This document shows, piece after piece, positions 18,871-26,905 of a DNA stretch of 64,000 bases; the stretch's first letter is position 1, and every line of letters starts with the position of its first letter. The notes beneath the pieces were generated by a model that saw nothing but the letters and a program-made list of their open reading frames with translations, had not been told where the DNA came from and did not search any database. The position numbers were made by a program, and so were the translations under genes. This stretch comes from Mesorhizobium loti (GTDB lineage: Bacteria > Pseudomonadota > Alphaproteobacteria > Rhizobiales > Rhizobiaceae). The stretch covers positions 1-64,000 of the forward strand of contig NZ_QGGH01000016.1 in assembly GCF_003148495.1 (NCBI RefSeq), given 5' to 3'.

Positions 18871-20022
18871 TCAAGAATACAGAATGGTGCGCGGGTAATC
18901 AGTGAGGTACTCGAAGCCGGTCTCCCTCACGACAATCGAATCCCCGATGCGGCCGCCAAATTTTCCGTCCACCGTGATGCCGCCGTCCACCGCGAATGTC
19001 ATACCCGCTTGGAGCACTGTCTTGTCACCAATCTTCAGCTCAGGCGCCTCAAGATAAGCCACACCAATCGAACGGCCTGTGCGATAGCCGGTTGTGTATC
19101 CAGCAGCAGCGTAGGCGTCGTTTGCAGCGATAGCTACACTTTCTGCAGTGACTCCTGCGCGGATAGAGTGCAATGCGGCCTGTTGGGCGTCAATCGCCGC
19201 CTGCTGCACTTTCACGGCTTCATCGCTAGCTTCTTTCACGAAGAACATTCGGTCGAACCCAAGTTTATACTGCTTGAATTGGGCCATGTTGCAGAAGCAA
19301 AAATAAACCGGATCGCCTTTTTTTAGTAGCCGCGTGTTGGCCCGGCGATGCACCATAGATGTATCTGCTCCCGATTGCATTATTTGCAGATTGTAGATGA
19401 GGGGTGAGACAAATGCCTCCCATCCTTTCGGGGTAAGGAAGCTGGCCGCCTTGCGAGTACCCGCTGCAATGACGGCAAGCGCCGATTCGTATTCCGGCGC
19501 GCCTACCTCGAGCGATTGATGTGCGGCAGCCATCATTGCGCCAGCAACCTGTCCCGCCTGTTTCATAACTTCGATTTCCGCTGGGGACTTAATCGTTCGT
19601 ATCTCGCCGAGAGTGCGCGAGATATTGTTCAGGGTCACCGAACTATACTGCTCGTCGAAGAAATTCCGGACGATGGCAGGGATGCTTCCTGCCTCGATCC
19701 ACAGTGCATCGGGTGCGTCGCCGATGGCGTCGCCGAGAACCTTTTCCCATCGGTTTGGTCCGGAATCTTCCCAACCGCGAACATTTTTCACCCAGGTCAT
19801 CTTTGACGCCATCTCACTTTCCATGAGCGGCGTGATGACTGTAGGCTCCTCGTCCGGCCGGACCAGAAAGAAGGTTGGTCGACCAAATTCGACCGCGAGA
19901 TAGCCCCAGAAACCTGCGAGGTAGGCAATCGAGCTCTCGTCGGTGAAGATAGCAAGTTCGATTCCTTTTGACCGGAGGCGGTCCTGCAGGGCATGTGTTC
20001 TCGCGCGCGCTTCTCCAAGCAT
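18871..20022 (-). CDS. Second M24-family creatinase/ectoine-hydrolase-like protein
   Basis: The 383-residue protein has a creatinase-N domain followed by a pita-bread domain. As in the first M24 protein, the metal ligand positions are not those of aminopeptidase P (DPVYFCFCNMAQFKQYKLG where two Asp residues are expected), pointing to the metal-free creatinase/DoeA type. The start at 20022 (MLGEARARTH) follows AGAGAG; the frame open to 20322 runs into transposon remnants. It converges on the aminotransferase gene. Two divergent, non-metal M24 hydrolases in one cluster suggest either two related substrates or two successive ring or guanidino hydrolyses. Confidence 0.78.
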   Translation of the reverse strand: MLGEARARTHALQDRLRSKGIELAIFTDESSIAYLAGFWGYLAVEFGRPTFFLVRPDEEPTVITPLMESEMASKMTWVKNVRGWEDSGPNRWEKVLGDAIGDAPDALWIEAGSIPAIVRNFFDEQYSSVTLNNISRTLGEIRTIKSPAEIEVMKQAGQVAGAMMAAAHQSLEVGAPEYESALAVIAAGTRKAASFLTPKGWEAFVSPLIYNLQIMQSGADTSMVHRRANTRLLKKGDPVYFCFCNMAQFKQYKLGFDRMFFVKEASDEAVKVQQAAIDAQQAALHSIRAGVTAESVAIAANDAYAAAGYTTGYRTGRSIGVAYLEAPELKIGDKTVLQAGMTFAVDGGITVDGKFGGRIGDSIVVRETGFEYLTDYPRTILYS

Positions 20023-20059
20023 CGTCAAACTCTCTTCTATTTTGTGTCGCCAACAAGCG

Positions 20060-20345
20060 CCTTGCCACACTGTCAGAAGACCGGGTCGAGAGCCTTGAGA
20101 TCGGGAACCAGGCGCTACGCGCCGAGAACCAGACCCTGAAGGATGAGATTTGCCCGGCTGAAGAACCTGCCGCTGCGTCCCCCGATCAAGCCGACCAAGC
20201 CATCGGGCATGGAGAAGTCCACGCAGCCGACATCTGGCAAGGGCAAGCGCCGCCGGCGCGGCGCCAAGCGCGATGGCGATCGCGCCTATCGGTCCAGCCT
20301 TACGCCTTTCGAAGCCATGCATTTGGAGCGCAAGTTAAATTGGTC
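20060..20345 (+). pseudogene. Transposase N-terminal remnant (frameshifted)
   Basis: Two overlapping frames together encode a coiled-coil-like start (RVESLEIGNQALRAENQTL) followed by RLKNLPLRPPIKPTKPSGME. This is the arrangement at the N-terminus of a rhizobial transposase group. The frame changes near 20145 and no catalytic domain follows. It separates the catabolic cluster from the next gene and truncates the natural upstream region of the second M24 gene. Confidence 0.5.
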
Positions 20346-21061
20346 CCGAACGCGTCGGTGTAATAAGTATCAATTAGAAATCCAGATTGCTCGACCAACG
20401 CCAAGCCATCAATAATCTCTCTATCTGCACGCATGGGGTCATCCTCAATGACATAATAATCTCCAGATACAAGAAATTGGCCCAAGTGGGAAAATATCGG
20501 AAATACTTGGATATGGGCATCATCGACTACGAGCCATGGGTGTGGTAGATTATTCAGTAGATTTTCATCGAAATTAGCAATGTTTGAAAGATCGACTTGA
20601 TGAAAGTTAATCATTGGATGAGTTGCGTCTGGATGGATGCATTTTGTGTTAATATCGAAGGAATGAACTTCACCTTTATTTTCGCATAGCACCGATAATT
20701 GATCAGCAAACCACAATGCGCTGCCGCCCTGAAGAGAACCAAGTTCCAGAATTGTCCGCGGCTGAAGTTCCCAAATAAGCCTCGTATACAAATGTAGGTC
20801 AAAAGGGGACTTGATATTGAGTAACCCTTTGTACGTTTGTGCCAAGGCTCCCACTTTTGTAGATCGGTCAGGAAAAAGCTTTGCGTGAAAATACGAGTTC
20901 CATCCTCGTGCCGATGGCTTTGCAAAGCGGTCGGAACACTCAGCATTCACAACGCTGCTAATTTCGATTATCCAATCGAGATTTCCACCCGGTTTCGTTT
21001 GATCCGGGTAGTTCTTGTGGGCGGCTTCCCAAAAAGCCTTATATCCAGAAGCGAGTTTCAT
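20300..21061 (-). CDS. CmcI-like (cephalosporin hydroxylase / O-methyltransferase family) protein
   Basis: The 253-residue protein has a SAM-binding-like motif (TILELGSLQGGSALWFADQL), an acidic strand (VHSFDIN) and the DDAH and EDD residues (LVVDDAHIQ, YYVIEDDPM) typical of the CmcI/rhamnosyl O-methyltransferase family. Its base composition is distinctly AT-richer than the neighbours. It is isolated between transposase remnants on both sides, so it was probably acquired separately. Family members methylate sugars or secondary metabolites; the target here is unknown. Confidence 0.7.
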   Translation of the reverse strand: MKLASGYKAFWEAAHKNYPDQTKPGGNLDWIIEISSVVNAECSDRFAKPSARGWNSYFHAKLFPDRSTKVGALAQTYKGLLNIKSPFDLHLYTRLIWELQPRTILELGSLQGGSALWFADQLSVLCENKGEVHSFDINTKCIHPDATHPMINFHQVDLSNIANFDENLLNNLPHPWLVVDDAHIQVFPIFSHLGQFLVSGDYYVIEDDPMRADREIIDGLALVEQSGFLIDTYYTDAFGTNLTCAPNAWLRKA

Positions 21062-21523
21062 AGATCCATCTCCATACCGCGTCTGTTATTGTCTCGTAAG
21101 GGGGCAGCTCGAACGGTGTCTCCTATAACCAACCAAACCACGGCCTTCCTCCCTTGGGTAGCCACCTAATCAAGTAGGGCTAAAGCGCGTAAGGGCGTTG
21201 ACGTTGTAGTACCGCCGCTGTCTGCAGCCGCGAACCAGATGGTCCGCGGTTCGTGGCGAGCCGTCGCAGTTGTGGCTGTACCAATAGCGCACGTAACTCG
21301 CTGAATGGAGAACAGGACTGTCGAACTTTCTGTCTGTCAGTGCGCGCTCCGCAAAAACTGGACAGCAATTCCGCTATCCCGGGTCGTGTCCCATTGGGTG
21401 GTGTAGCTCGGCGGTTACGAAGCCGCTCGCGAGCGCGCCGTTAGTAGCGCTGTAGATGCTATGGGCGGCGGCGAGCGTGTGGCACCCTCGGCGCTGTTGA
21501 GCAGCCAGCTAAGGAGCGCCCCC

Positions 21524-22075
21524 ATGTCACCATCCTTTGATGCAAGCAAATCCCTTACCGCCCTTGATCGGGACAGGACGTTGGTCGCAGTGATTGAGAT
21601 GAACCAGACAAAGTGGCTAATTGCTGCGACGATCCCTGGATTTGAACGTAACCCTCTCAAGAAGCTCGATGCCGACCCGGATTTGGTGCTCAGGCTGTTG
21701 CGCCGCTGGCGCAGCGAAGCCATCCAGGCCGGGCGTGAAGTCCGGCGCATCGTGGTCGCCTATGAGGCTGGACGCGATGGCTTTTGGTTGGCGCGCTGGC
21801 TCCTGGCGCGCTGTCGAAGCTTATGTCATACATCCATCGAGCGTCGCGGTTTCCCGCGAACATCGGCGTGCCAAGACCGATCGCCTCGATACCGAACTGC
21901 TGATGCACGCCTTTCTTGCTGGCTGCGGGGCGAGAAGCGCCACTGCAGCATAGCAGCCATCCCAACCATCAATGAGGAGGACGCCCGCCGTCGAACCGTG
22001 AACGAGACAATCTCCTCCGCGAACGTACACGGATCGCCAACCGCATCAAGGCAATCCTCGCGCCACAACCAGACG
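21524..22075 (+). pseudogene. IS110-family transposase, frameshifted and truncated
   Basis: The frame starting at ATG 21524 (MSPSFDASKSLTALDRDRT) is the N-terminus of an IS110 DEDD transposase. It is followed in other frames by ARGVEAYVIHPSSVAVSREH, RRAKTDRLDTELLMHAFL and RTRIANRIKAILA. Frame changes near 21810 and 21910 are needed to keep the similarity. The C-terminal IS116-type domain is missing. Non-functional. Confidence 0.75.
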
Positions 22076-22211
22076 GTCCAGCATGAAGGCCTGGGTGATG
22101 AAGATTGCCGATCGGTAGGGTGCCGATGTGCGAAGGCCGCGCTCAGATGGCGGCCACACCCCGCCACGGAATGGCGAGCTCGATGCAGTGCGCGGTCCGG
22201 ACGAGTTCGCA

Positions 22212-22290
22212 TGATCGGAAGCCGGCGTTTCGGTCGCCGATCTGTGCCGCAAGCACGGGGTGAGCGATGCCTCGATTTACAATTGGAAGC
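22212..22290 (+). pseudogene. IS3-family OrfA fragment
   Basis: About 26 codons read EAGVSVADLCRKHGVSDAS followed by IYNWK. This is the helix-turn-helix of IS3-group OrfA proteins. Nothing before or after continues the gene. It is a fragment inserted or left behind next to the IS110 remnant. Confidence 0.65.
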
Positions 22291-22428
22291 CCGCTTCGGA
22301 GAACCAACTACCACCCAAACGCGACGACACCTTCAATGTGACGTGAGTTCGCTCCGTGTCCGCCCTAGGGGCGGGCCGATCCGGTTTAAGTCGTAACCTG
22401 AAGCCACCGCCTTCAGGCGTGGGAAAAT

Positions 22429-23136
22429 TCACCCTTTATCGCTATCCATAGCATTTAATCGCGATAGAACTATTGCCAGATGCGCCTTGTGAATGGTCGC
22501 GACCAGTCGCACGTCCCGCAATTCAAGGGCGGTGCGGATCATACGGAACTCATTCAGCAAATCACCAACCTGTTGCGCGAAGTCAATCCGTTCGAGCAAT
22601 TGGAACCAGAATTGTGCCGACCGAAAAAACAAGATGTCGCTAAAATTCCTAAGGGGTGCGCTGCGGCTCAGGCCATGGAGGATACCATGCTGGCGAATGA
22701 TAATGTCGGCGAACTGCCGCTTATTTCCCTGATGAAGAAGCGCACGACAAGATTCTTCTAGTTCGTTAAAGTCTCGAAGAGTTTGGCTAGTAATAGGAAG
22801 CGCTTCGGACTCCGCCATAGCGTCCACCAATCGCATTCGGACGACGTATATATCGCGGATCGAACTTAAGTCGGTGGATGTAACCTTCGTTCCGGTCCCA
22901 TGCTGGCTTACTATAAGGCCGTCGTACTCGAGGCGTTGTAGCACGGTACGCATAGGCGTGCGGCTGACTCCGAATTCAGCCGCGAGTTCGCGCTCGTTCA
23001 ACCGGCGGCCGGGCTGGTAGTCGAGAAAACAGATCCGGTGCCGTAGCGCACGGTAAATATCGGTGTTTGTCATTCGGGCGCTGCTTTTGCTCTGATCTAA
23101 AAATTCCGGAACCTCGATAATGTTGTGCCCGCTCAC
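22429..23136 (-). CDS. GntR-family (FCD) transcriptional regulator 2, paralogue of the one at 1165-1926
   Basis: The 235-residue protein has a winged HTH with LNERELAAEFGVSRTPMRT and an FCD domain. It is very similar along its whole length to the first GntR protein (shared RLEYDGLIVSQHG, IRDIYVVRMRLVDAMAES and ELRDVRLVAT). The pair flanks the catabolic island at opposite ends, pointing to duplication and possibly split control of the two halves. A perfect inverted repeat just upstream (23163-23179) may be its own operator. Confidence 0.87.
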   Translation of the reverse strand: MSGHNIIEVPEFLDQSKSSARMTNTDIYRALRHRICFLDYQPGRRLNERELAAEFGVSRTPMRTVLQRLEYDGLIVSQHGTGTKVTSTDLSSIRDIYVVRMRLVDAMAESEALPITSQTLRDFNELEESCRALLHQGNKRQFADIIIRQHGILHGLSRSAPLRNFSDILFFRSAQFWFQLLERIDFAQQVGDLLNEFRMIRTALELRDVRLVATIHKAHLAIVLSRLNAMDSDKG

Positions 23137-23162
23137 AAAGATACCTCCGAAATAACTAGCGC

Positions 23163-23179
23163 ACTATGTACGACATAGT
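23163..23179. promoter_or_regulatory. Inverted repeat, candidate operator of GntR regulator 2
   Basis: ACTATGT-ACG-ACATAGT is a perfect 7-base-arm palindrome with a 3-base spacer, 27 bases upstream of the second GntR start. A GT-N3-AC core is the common arrangement of FCD-subgroup operators. Autoregulation is inferred. Confidence 0.5.
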
Positions 23180-23399
23180 AACTTCCTGGATATTGAGGCT
23201 ACGGAGCGTGACGCACGCGGTTTTGATCAGATCATCAACATGAAGCATTAGCTAGTGCCGCTGGCGCAGGCCTTATGCTCGCGCAGATCCGCGATGATGC
23301 ACTCTTCCGTAAACCGCCTTTTCTTCAAAAGTTCGTCCTTCAATCGAAGTCGAACACTCAATTTAGTTTCAGATCGAGGGAATTAACCGTGTCAGGTCA

Positions 23400-23722
23400 T
23401 GGCCACACGCGCTCGTCATCTCGAATGTAAAGATCATCGGCAACGAGATCAGCCGAGCCCTGCCGGCGCCGTCTATCTCAGCCATTACGGGCCGCAGAAT
23501 CAAAACTTGGAGTCTTCACCAACGGCTAGAAATGCCGCATCACTCCAGCCATCAAGCGCTAAATGCACCGCCGCTCCGCCTCAGCGGCCATATCGAAGTC
23601 GAGCGACGCATGGGCCGCAGTCGCCTCGACGGGCAGCAGGGAGACGGAGCCAACGCATTGTCGGCGGCGGCCGGCTTCGTTCACAATATACTAAAACTGG
23701 TTCAGTGTTTTGTGGCTTCGCG
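23400..23722 (+). pseudogene. IS5-family transposase C-terminal remnant
   Basis: Scattered frames resemble an IS5 transposase tail: PAIK followed by a methionine/arginine-rich stretch, HRRSA, then a block reading VERRMGRSRLDGQQGDGANA and LSAAAGF. Several frame changes and no N-terminal part. It lies just beyond the 3' end of the oxygenase gene. Confidence 0.55.
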
Positions 23723-23766
23723 TCGCCGCAATGCAAGGTTCGCCGATGGAGCTCGAAACCCGCTCC

Positions 23767-24765
23767 TCATTGTTCAAGGTCGAGCCTTTCCAAATGTGGA
23801 AAGGTCTTTACGAACCGTTTGAATTTATGCTTTCCGCAGGTGACGGGCAAATAGCGCGAGGGGTTCGATGGAGACACGTACCTCTCAAGCGGCTCGACCA
23901 CGGCATCATAATCTGCGTCGATAAAGAACGGAATCGAATAACGCTCGCGCCCGGACGTGTTCACCACCCGATGAAAGTTGGCAATGTACAGGTCGTTGGT
24001 TAGTATCTGCAAAAGCTCACCGATGTTGATGACGAAAGTCCCGGCAATAGGCACTCCTTCAACCCAGACCCCTTCACGATTCATGACCTGGAGCCCTCCG
24101 ACACTGTCCTGAGTAAGTATCGTGAGACTGCCGTAATCGACGTGCGCGCCAATGCCAATGACTTTCTCCTCCACCCGTCCCGACTGCGTCGGGTACCGAA
24201 GCAAACGTTGATAGGTGATCGGATCGGTTACCCTGGAATCAAAAAAATCCCGGGGAAGGTCGAGACTCAGCGCGACTCCTCTTAGAAGTTTTGTCGCGAA
24301 GTCCTTCATTGCCTGGTGATACGCAAACACAGTCTCACGAAACCCCGGTAGCGCCGCCGGCCACTGGTTCGGACCGAAGAAGGGGCGTTCAAGGGTAGGT
24401 CGCTCAGGGCCGATGTCAAAACACTCTTTCAAATCTTTTGTGTTCGTCGGATCTGTGTTTTCGCCAAAAATCTCTACGTAACCGCGCAATGCAACTCCCG
24501 AATTGACCATGTGAAGTTTCATCTTCTCTTCAAGCGGCTGGTCGAAGAACGCGCGGGCTTGCGCGAAGGTTTCGTCCGCCAATTGTGCTGGCAGGCCGTG
24601 GTTTTTTACGTACATAAAGCCAACGTTCGCAAGGGCCCAGCGGATTTCCTTTGCCACGCCCAGAACGCCGCTGTTATCCAGAAGCGGCCCTATATCGACA
24701 ATAGGTATTTTGTCGAAGGATTGGCGTTGCGCGCGAAGCCTGTCGTCGAGATCGGGTTTGGTCAT
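23767..24765 (-). CDS. 2-oxoglutarate/Fe(II)-dependent oxygenase (isopenicillin N synthase family)
   Basis: The 332-residue protein has the DIOX_N domain (about 15-130; IPIVDIGPLL) and the catalytic 2OG-Fe(II) domain. Iron ligands are visible: His and Asp in GAHVDYGSLTIL, and the distal His in NFHRVVN. The 2OG-binding Arg lies in RYSIPFF. ATG 24765 has GGAG 7 bases upstream; an ATG two codons earlier is too close to the ribosome site. A consensus sigma-54 promoter with a NifA site lies directly upstream (24810-24911), so expression in nitrogen-fixing bacteroids is likely. Members hydroxylate, desaturate or demethylate small molecules; plant and bacterial gibberellin and alkaloid oxidases belong here, but the substrate cannot be named. 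Confidence 0.88.
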   Translation of the reverse strand: MTKPDLDDRLRAQRQSFDKIPIVDIGPLLDNSGVLGVAKEIRWALANVGFMYVKNHGLPAQLADETFAQARAFFDQPLEEKMKLHMVNSGVALRGYVEIFGENTDPTNTKDLKECFDIGPERPTLERPFFGPNQWPAALPGFRETVFAYHQAMKDFATKLLRGVALSLDLPRDFFDSRVTDPITYQRLLRYPTQSGRVEEKVIGIGAHVDYGSLTILTQDSVGGLQVMNREGVWVEGVPIAGTFVINIGELLQILTNDLYIANFHRVVNTSGRERYSIPFFIDADYDAVVEPLERYVSPSNPSRYLPVTCGKHKFKRFVKTFPHLERLDLEQ

Positions 24766-24809
24766 GGACATTCTCCAATATTTTTGGGGCAGTTAGCACC
24801 GTCCAAATA

Positions 24810-24911
24810 GCAAAAGTCGTGCCAGGTCAAAAATCGGTGTTGTTTGAATGGCTTGCAATTACATGCCCGTTCCTGCCGGCATTGCGGCGAAAATTTGTAA
24901 CGCTTGCGACA
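24810..24911 (-). promoter_or_regulatory. NifA/sigma-54 promoter for the 2OG oxygenase
   Basis: On the minus strand, 24824-24810 reads TGGCACGACTTTTGC, a perfect -24/-12 sigma-54 box. A NifA upstream activator TGT-N10-ACA lies at 24896-24911, about 80 bases upstream. The oxygenase ATG is 45 bases beyond the -12 element. Both elements and their spacing match nitrogen-fixation promoters of rhizobia. Confidence 0.82.
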
Positions 24912-25069
24912 AAGAGAGCCATGTGGTTTTCGAAAGGCGTCCGTGCCCGAACTCAGATGTTTTGATCATGGATTGTCCAAGCTCACGAATTCGGTGTTCG
25001 GACAGGCCGCCCGCACGGCACTGCCATGGCGCTTAAGCACCTTGCGTCGAAACCCTTTGGCCTCATATG

Positions 25070-25930
25070 TCATCCCACCGCGCTGACCAGAGTTCGACCA
25101 TAGGGCACTTCTCCGGGCGGTGCGGAGATGTAGCAGGATGCGAAGACATAGCCCGTCGTGCGTTCCAAGCGATCCTCTATGCCGAGCTCGGCCATAGCAG
25201 TCAGGATCGCCTGCCGTTCCGTGATTGTGGAGAAGCGGCGCTGGCGCTGTCTGAACCGGTCTACGAGCCTGGTTTCCAATGCATAACCTCGAAGAGCGGC
25301 GGCGATGTCGTCATAGCAGAAAGGGTGCATTGCGAAGACGACGACCCACGGGCGCGATGCCGCCGAGGCGTCATACACGCGCGCAAAGGTTCGCTCCGTG
25401 GCGTAACCCACACAGCCTGTGCTGATGATGATGTCTGCGTCCGCCAGGGCGCAACGTTCCTTCACCGTTAACTCCCGGGTTTCCAGATTAGCTGGGATAC
25501 CGGCCTCCAGTAGGCCCTGGTTCCGCGCATAGCGAACAGCCCGGAACGATGGGTCTACGCCGACGAACTGGATGTCGTCACGAAGGCCGCGATTGCGAAA
25601 GAAGGCGCGATGCTCGATTTCATGTCGGCCCGAGAGCGGACCGCTCGACCCCAGGTAGGCAGCATACAGATCGTCGAGATCGAGATCGGTGCGCAGTAAG
25701 GTAGCGTTGACGCCATAGGAGCAACCGATATCGATAATCTTCAATTTGGTCTTGTTTCGACGGCGTCGATAATCGGCGAAGATCCTTTCGAAGACCGGCT
25801 TAGCCCGATCTGGGAGCATATAGTCCAAGGCCAAATGTGCGCGAAAATAGGCGTGCGGCCACTTGCGGTTATACGCTCCGGAGAAGTCGTGCTTCACCCA
25901 CTGAATGCTGTTGCGCACTGCGCGTGCCAT
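25070..25930 (-). CDS. Class I SAM-dependent methyltransferase, unknown substrate
   Basis: This protein of about 286 residues has a Rossmann-like SAM site (KLKIIDIGCSYGVNATLLR), an acidic strand (IQFVGVDPSF) and a motif IV-like segment (ADIIISTGCVGYATE). The N-terminus (SGAYNRKWPHAYFRAHLALDYMLP) is not one I recognise. ATG 25930 or GTG 25933 can serve; AAGGA lies just upstream. The gene sits directly behind a decayed nifH 5' fragment in the same orientation, with a nifH-type promoter beyond it, so it may be transcribed as part of the NifA regulon. Confidence 0.75.
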   Translation of the reverse strand: MARAVRNSIQWVKHDFSGAYNRKWPHAYFRAHLALDYMLPDRAKPVFERIFADYRRRRNKTKLKIIDIGCSYGVNATLLRTDLDLDDLYAAYLGSSGPLSGRHEIEHRAFFRNRGLRDDIQFVGVDPSFRAVRYARNQGLLEAGIPANLETRELTVKERCALADADIIISTGCVGYATERTFARVYDASAASRPWVVVFAMHPFCYDDIAAALRGYALETRLVDRFRQRQRRFSTITERQAILTAMAELGIEDRLERTTGYVFASCYISAPPGEVPYGRTLVSAVG

Positions 25931-25949
25931 CACCTATTGTCCTTCTCCC

Positions 25950-26080
25950 TGCCCTTGCCTTTGATATCGCAAGCAAAGATCTTCCCGCCCAGATCGACAA
26001 GCGCGGCGAGCGCCCTTTGGAAGCTCATGGACTTGCCGATGCCATTTCAAACAGAATGCGCTCTGGCGCAGACCTGACTT
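25950..26080 (-). pseudogene. nifH: nifH 5'-terminal remnant (copy 1)
   Basis: Read on the minus strand, degraded codons give LRQSAF, then [20 protein letters not shown] followed by IF. This aligns with the NifH N-terminus ([33 protein letters not shown]). The start codon has become AAG, and the P-loop has a substitution and a frame change. The leader carries the stretch ACCGCGATCGAT that is also in the leader of copy 2 (34072-34260). Homology ends about 20 bases before the methyltransferase start. Confidence 0.8.
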
Positions 26081-26162
26081 GTTCCTTCCTTCGCTCTATC
26101 GATCGCGGTTAGCCGCGACGTGAATTCAGTCCGGCGGTTGCTGGGCCTCGCAGCGGGAAGCA

Positions 26163-26343
26163 TCAATATTCGTGCCAGTTGCGCGGGAAAGAGCAGCAGA
26201 ATTGATTTGTTGCATATGTTTCAAGGACTAAATGGGAGCGCGGCGAGAAACTAGGCCGACTATCACCGTGCCGCGTATGCGACTCGAGGAATGGGCGGAC
26301 AGCATACTTCCGAAAAGCGTTCCGCATTGTCAGTTGTTCGACA
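26163..26343 (-). promoter_or_regulatory. nifH-type promoter of copy 1: sigma-54 box and NifA site
   Basis: The minus strand 26177-26163 reads TGGCACGAATATTGA, a -24/-12 box with GA instead of GC at the -12 position. TGT-N10-ACA lies at 26328-26343, about 150 bases upstream. The nifH remnant follows about 83 bases downstream. The -12 change probably lowers activity; the same change occurs in the copy before the gibberellin operon. Confidence 0.65.
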
Positions 26344-26599
26344 ATTTAGGGCAGGCGACAAATAACAGTGCCAGTAGGGAATCTCGGTGCATCCTGGCGG
26401 CGTCCACCTCTCCCGCCGACCCGGTCGGCCGCTCACATTCCCCGGTCTGTATCAAGCGAATGAACCTTAATGTATCGAGTTCGCGTTCGAGCAGGCGCGA
26501 TATTAGAGCGCGCTGGCAACTGGCAATATGATACGTTCGATCTCGAGAAACTCTGTGAGCGTCCGGCGAAAGCGTTTTCGCTTGGTCGAGCGGCCGACG

Positions 26600-26905
26600 C
26601 TATAGGACGCGCTTCACCTCATCTGCCATGACGCGCTCGATCATCTCGGGATCGCATTGTTCATCGACGAGGAACTGGCGGATGCAAGCATCCCACGTCC
26701 GTATATCGGCGAGGAGATTTTGAAGGTCGTCAATTCCATTTTCGGTCAGGCCTGTTGTGCCATCTTCACTGCCATCGCGGACATAAACCAATTCGCCCTC
26801 GGCGATATTGTCAGAGTTGGCGGTCAGCTCCTCGACTAATTCGAGGTTCTCGCTGATCGTGCTGGCGACGTCTTCAAGCGTGTAGACGAACCTCGAGCGT
26901 GCCAT
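26600..26905 (-). CDS. Hypothetical acidic protein associated with an IS66 remnant
   Basis: This 101-residue acidic protein contains no motif I recognise. Its start codon overlaps the end of a truncated IS66 tnpC frame by one base, as if it had been the last gene of that element or was fused next to it. The open frame is clean and the codon use ordinary. It could be a passenger gene; function unknown. Confidence 0.45.
   Translation of the reverse strand: MARSRFVYTLEDVASTISENLELVEELTANSDNIAEGELVYVRDGSEDGTTGLTENGIDDLQNLLADIRTWDACIRQFLVDEQCDPEMIERVMADEVKRVL

Noticed and set aside
20051..20066. Minus-strand TGGCAAGGCGCTTGTT before the second M24 gene
   Set aside because: The -12 GC is missing, there is no activator site, and it lies in a transposase remnant.
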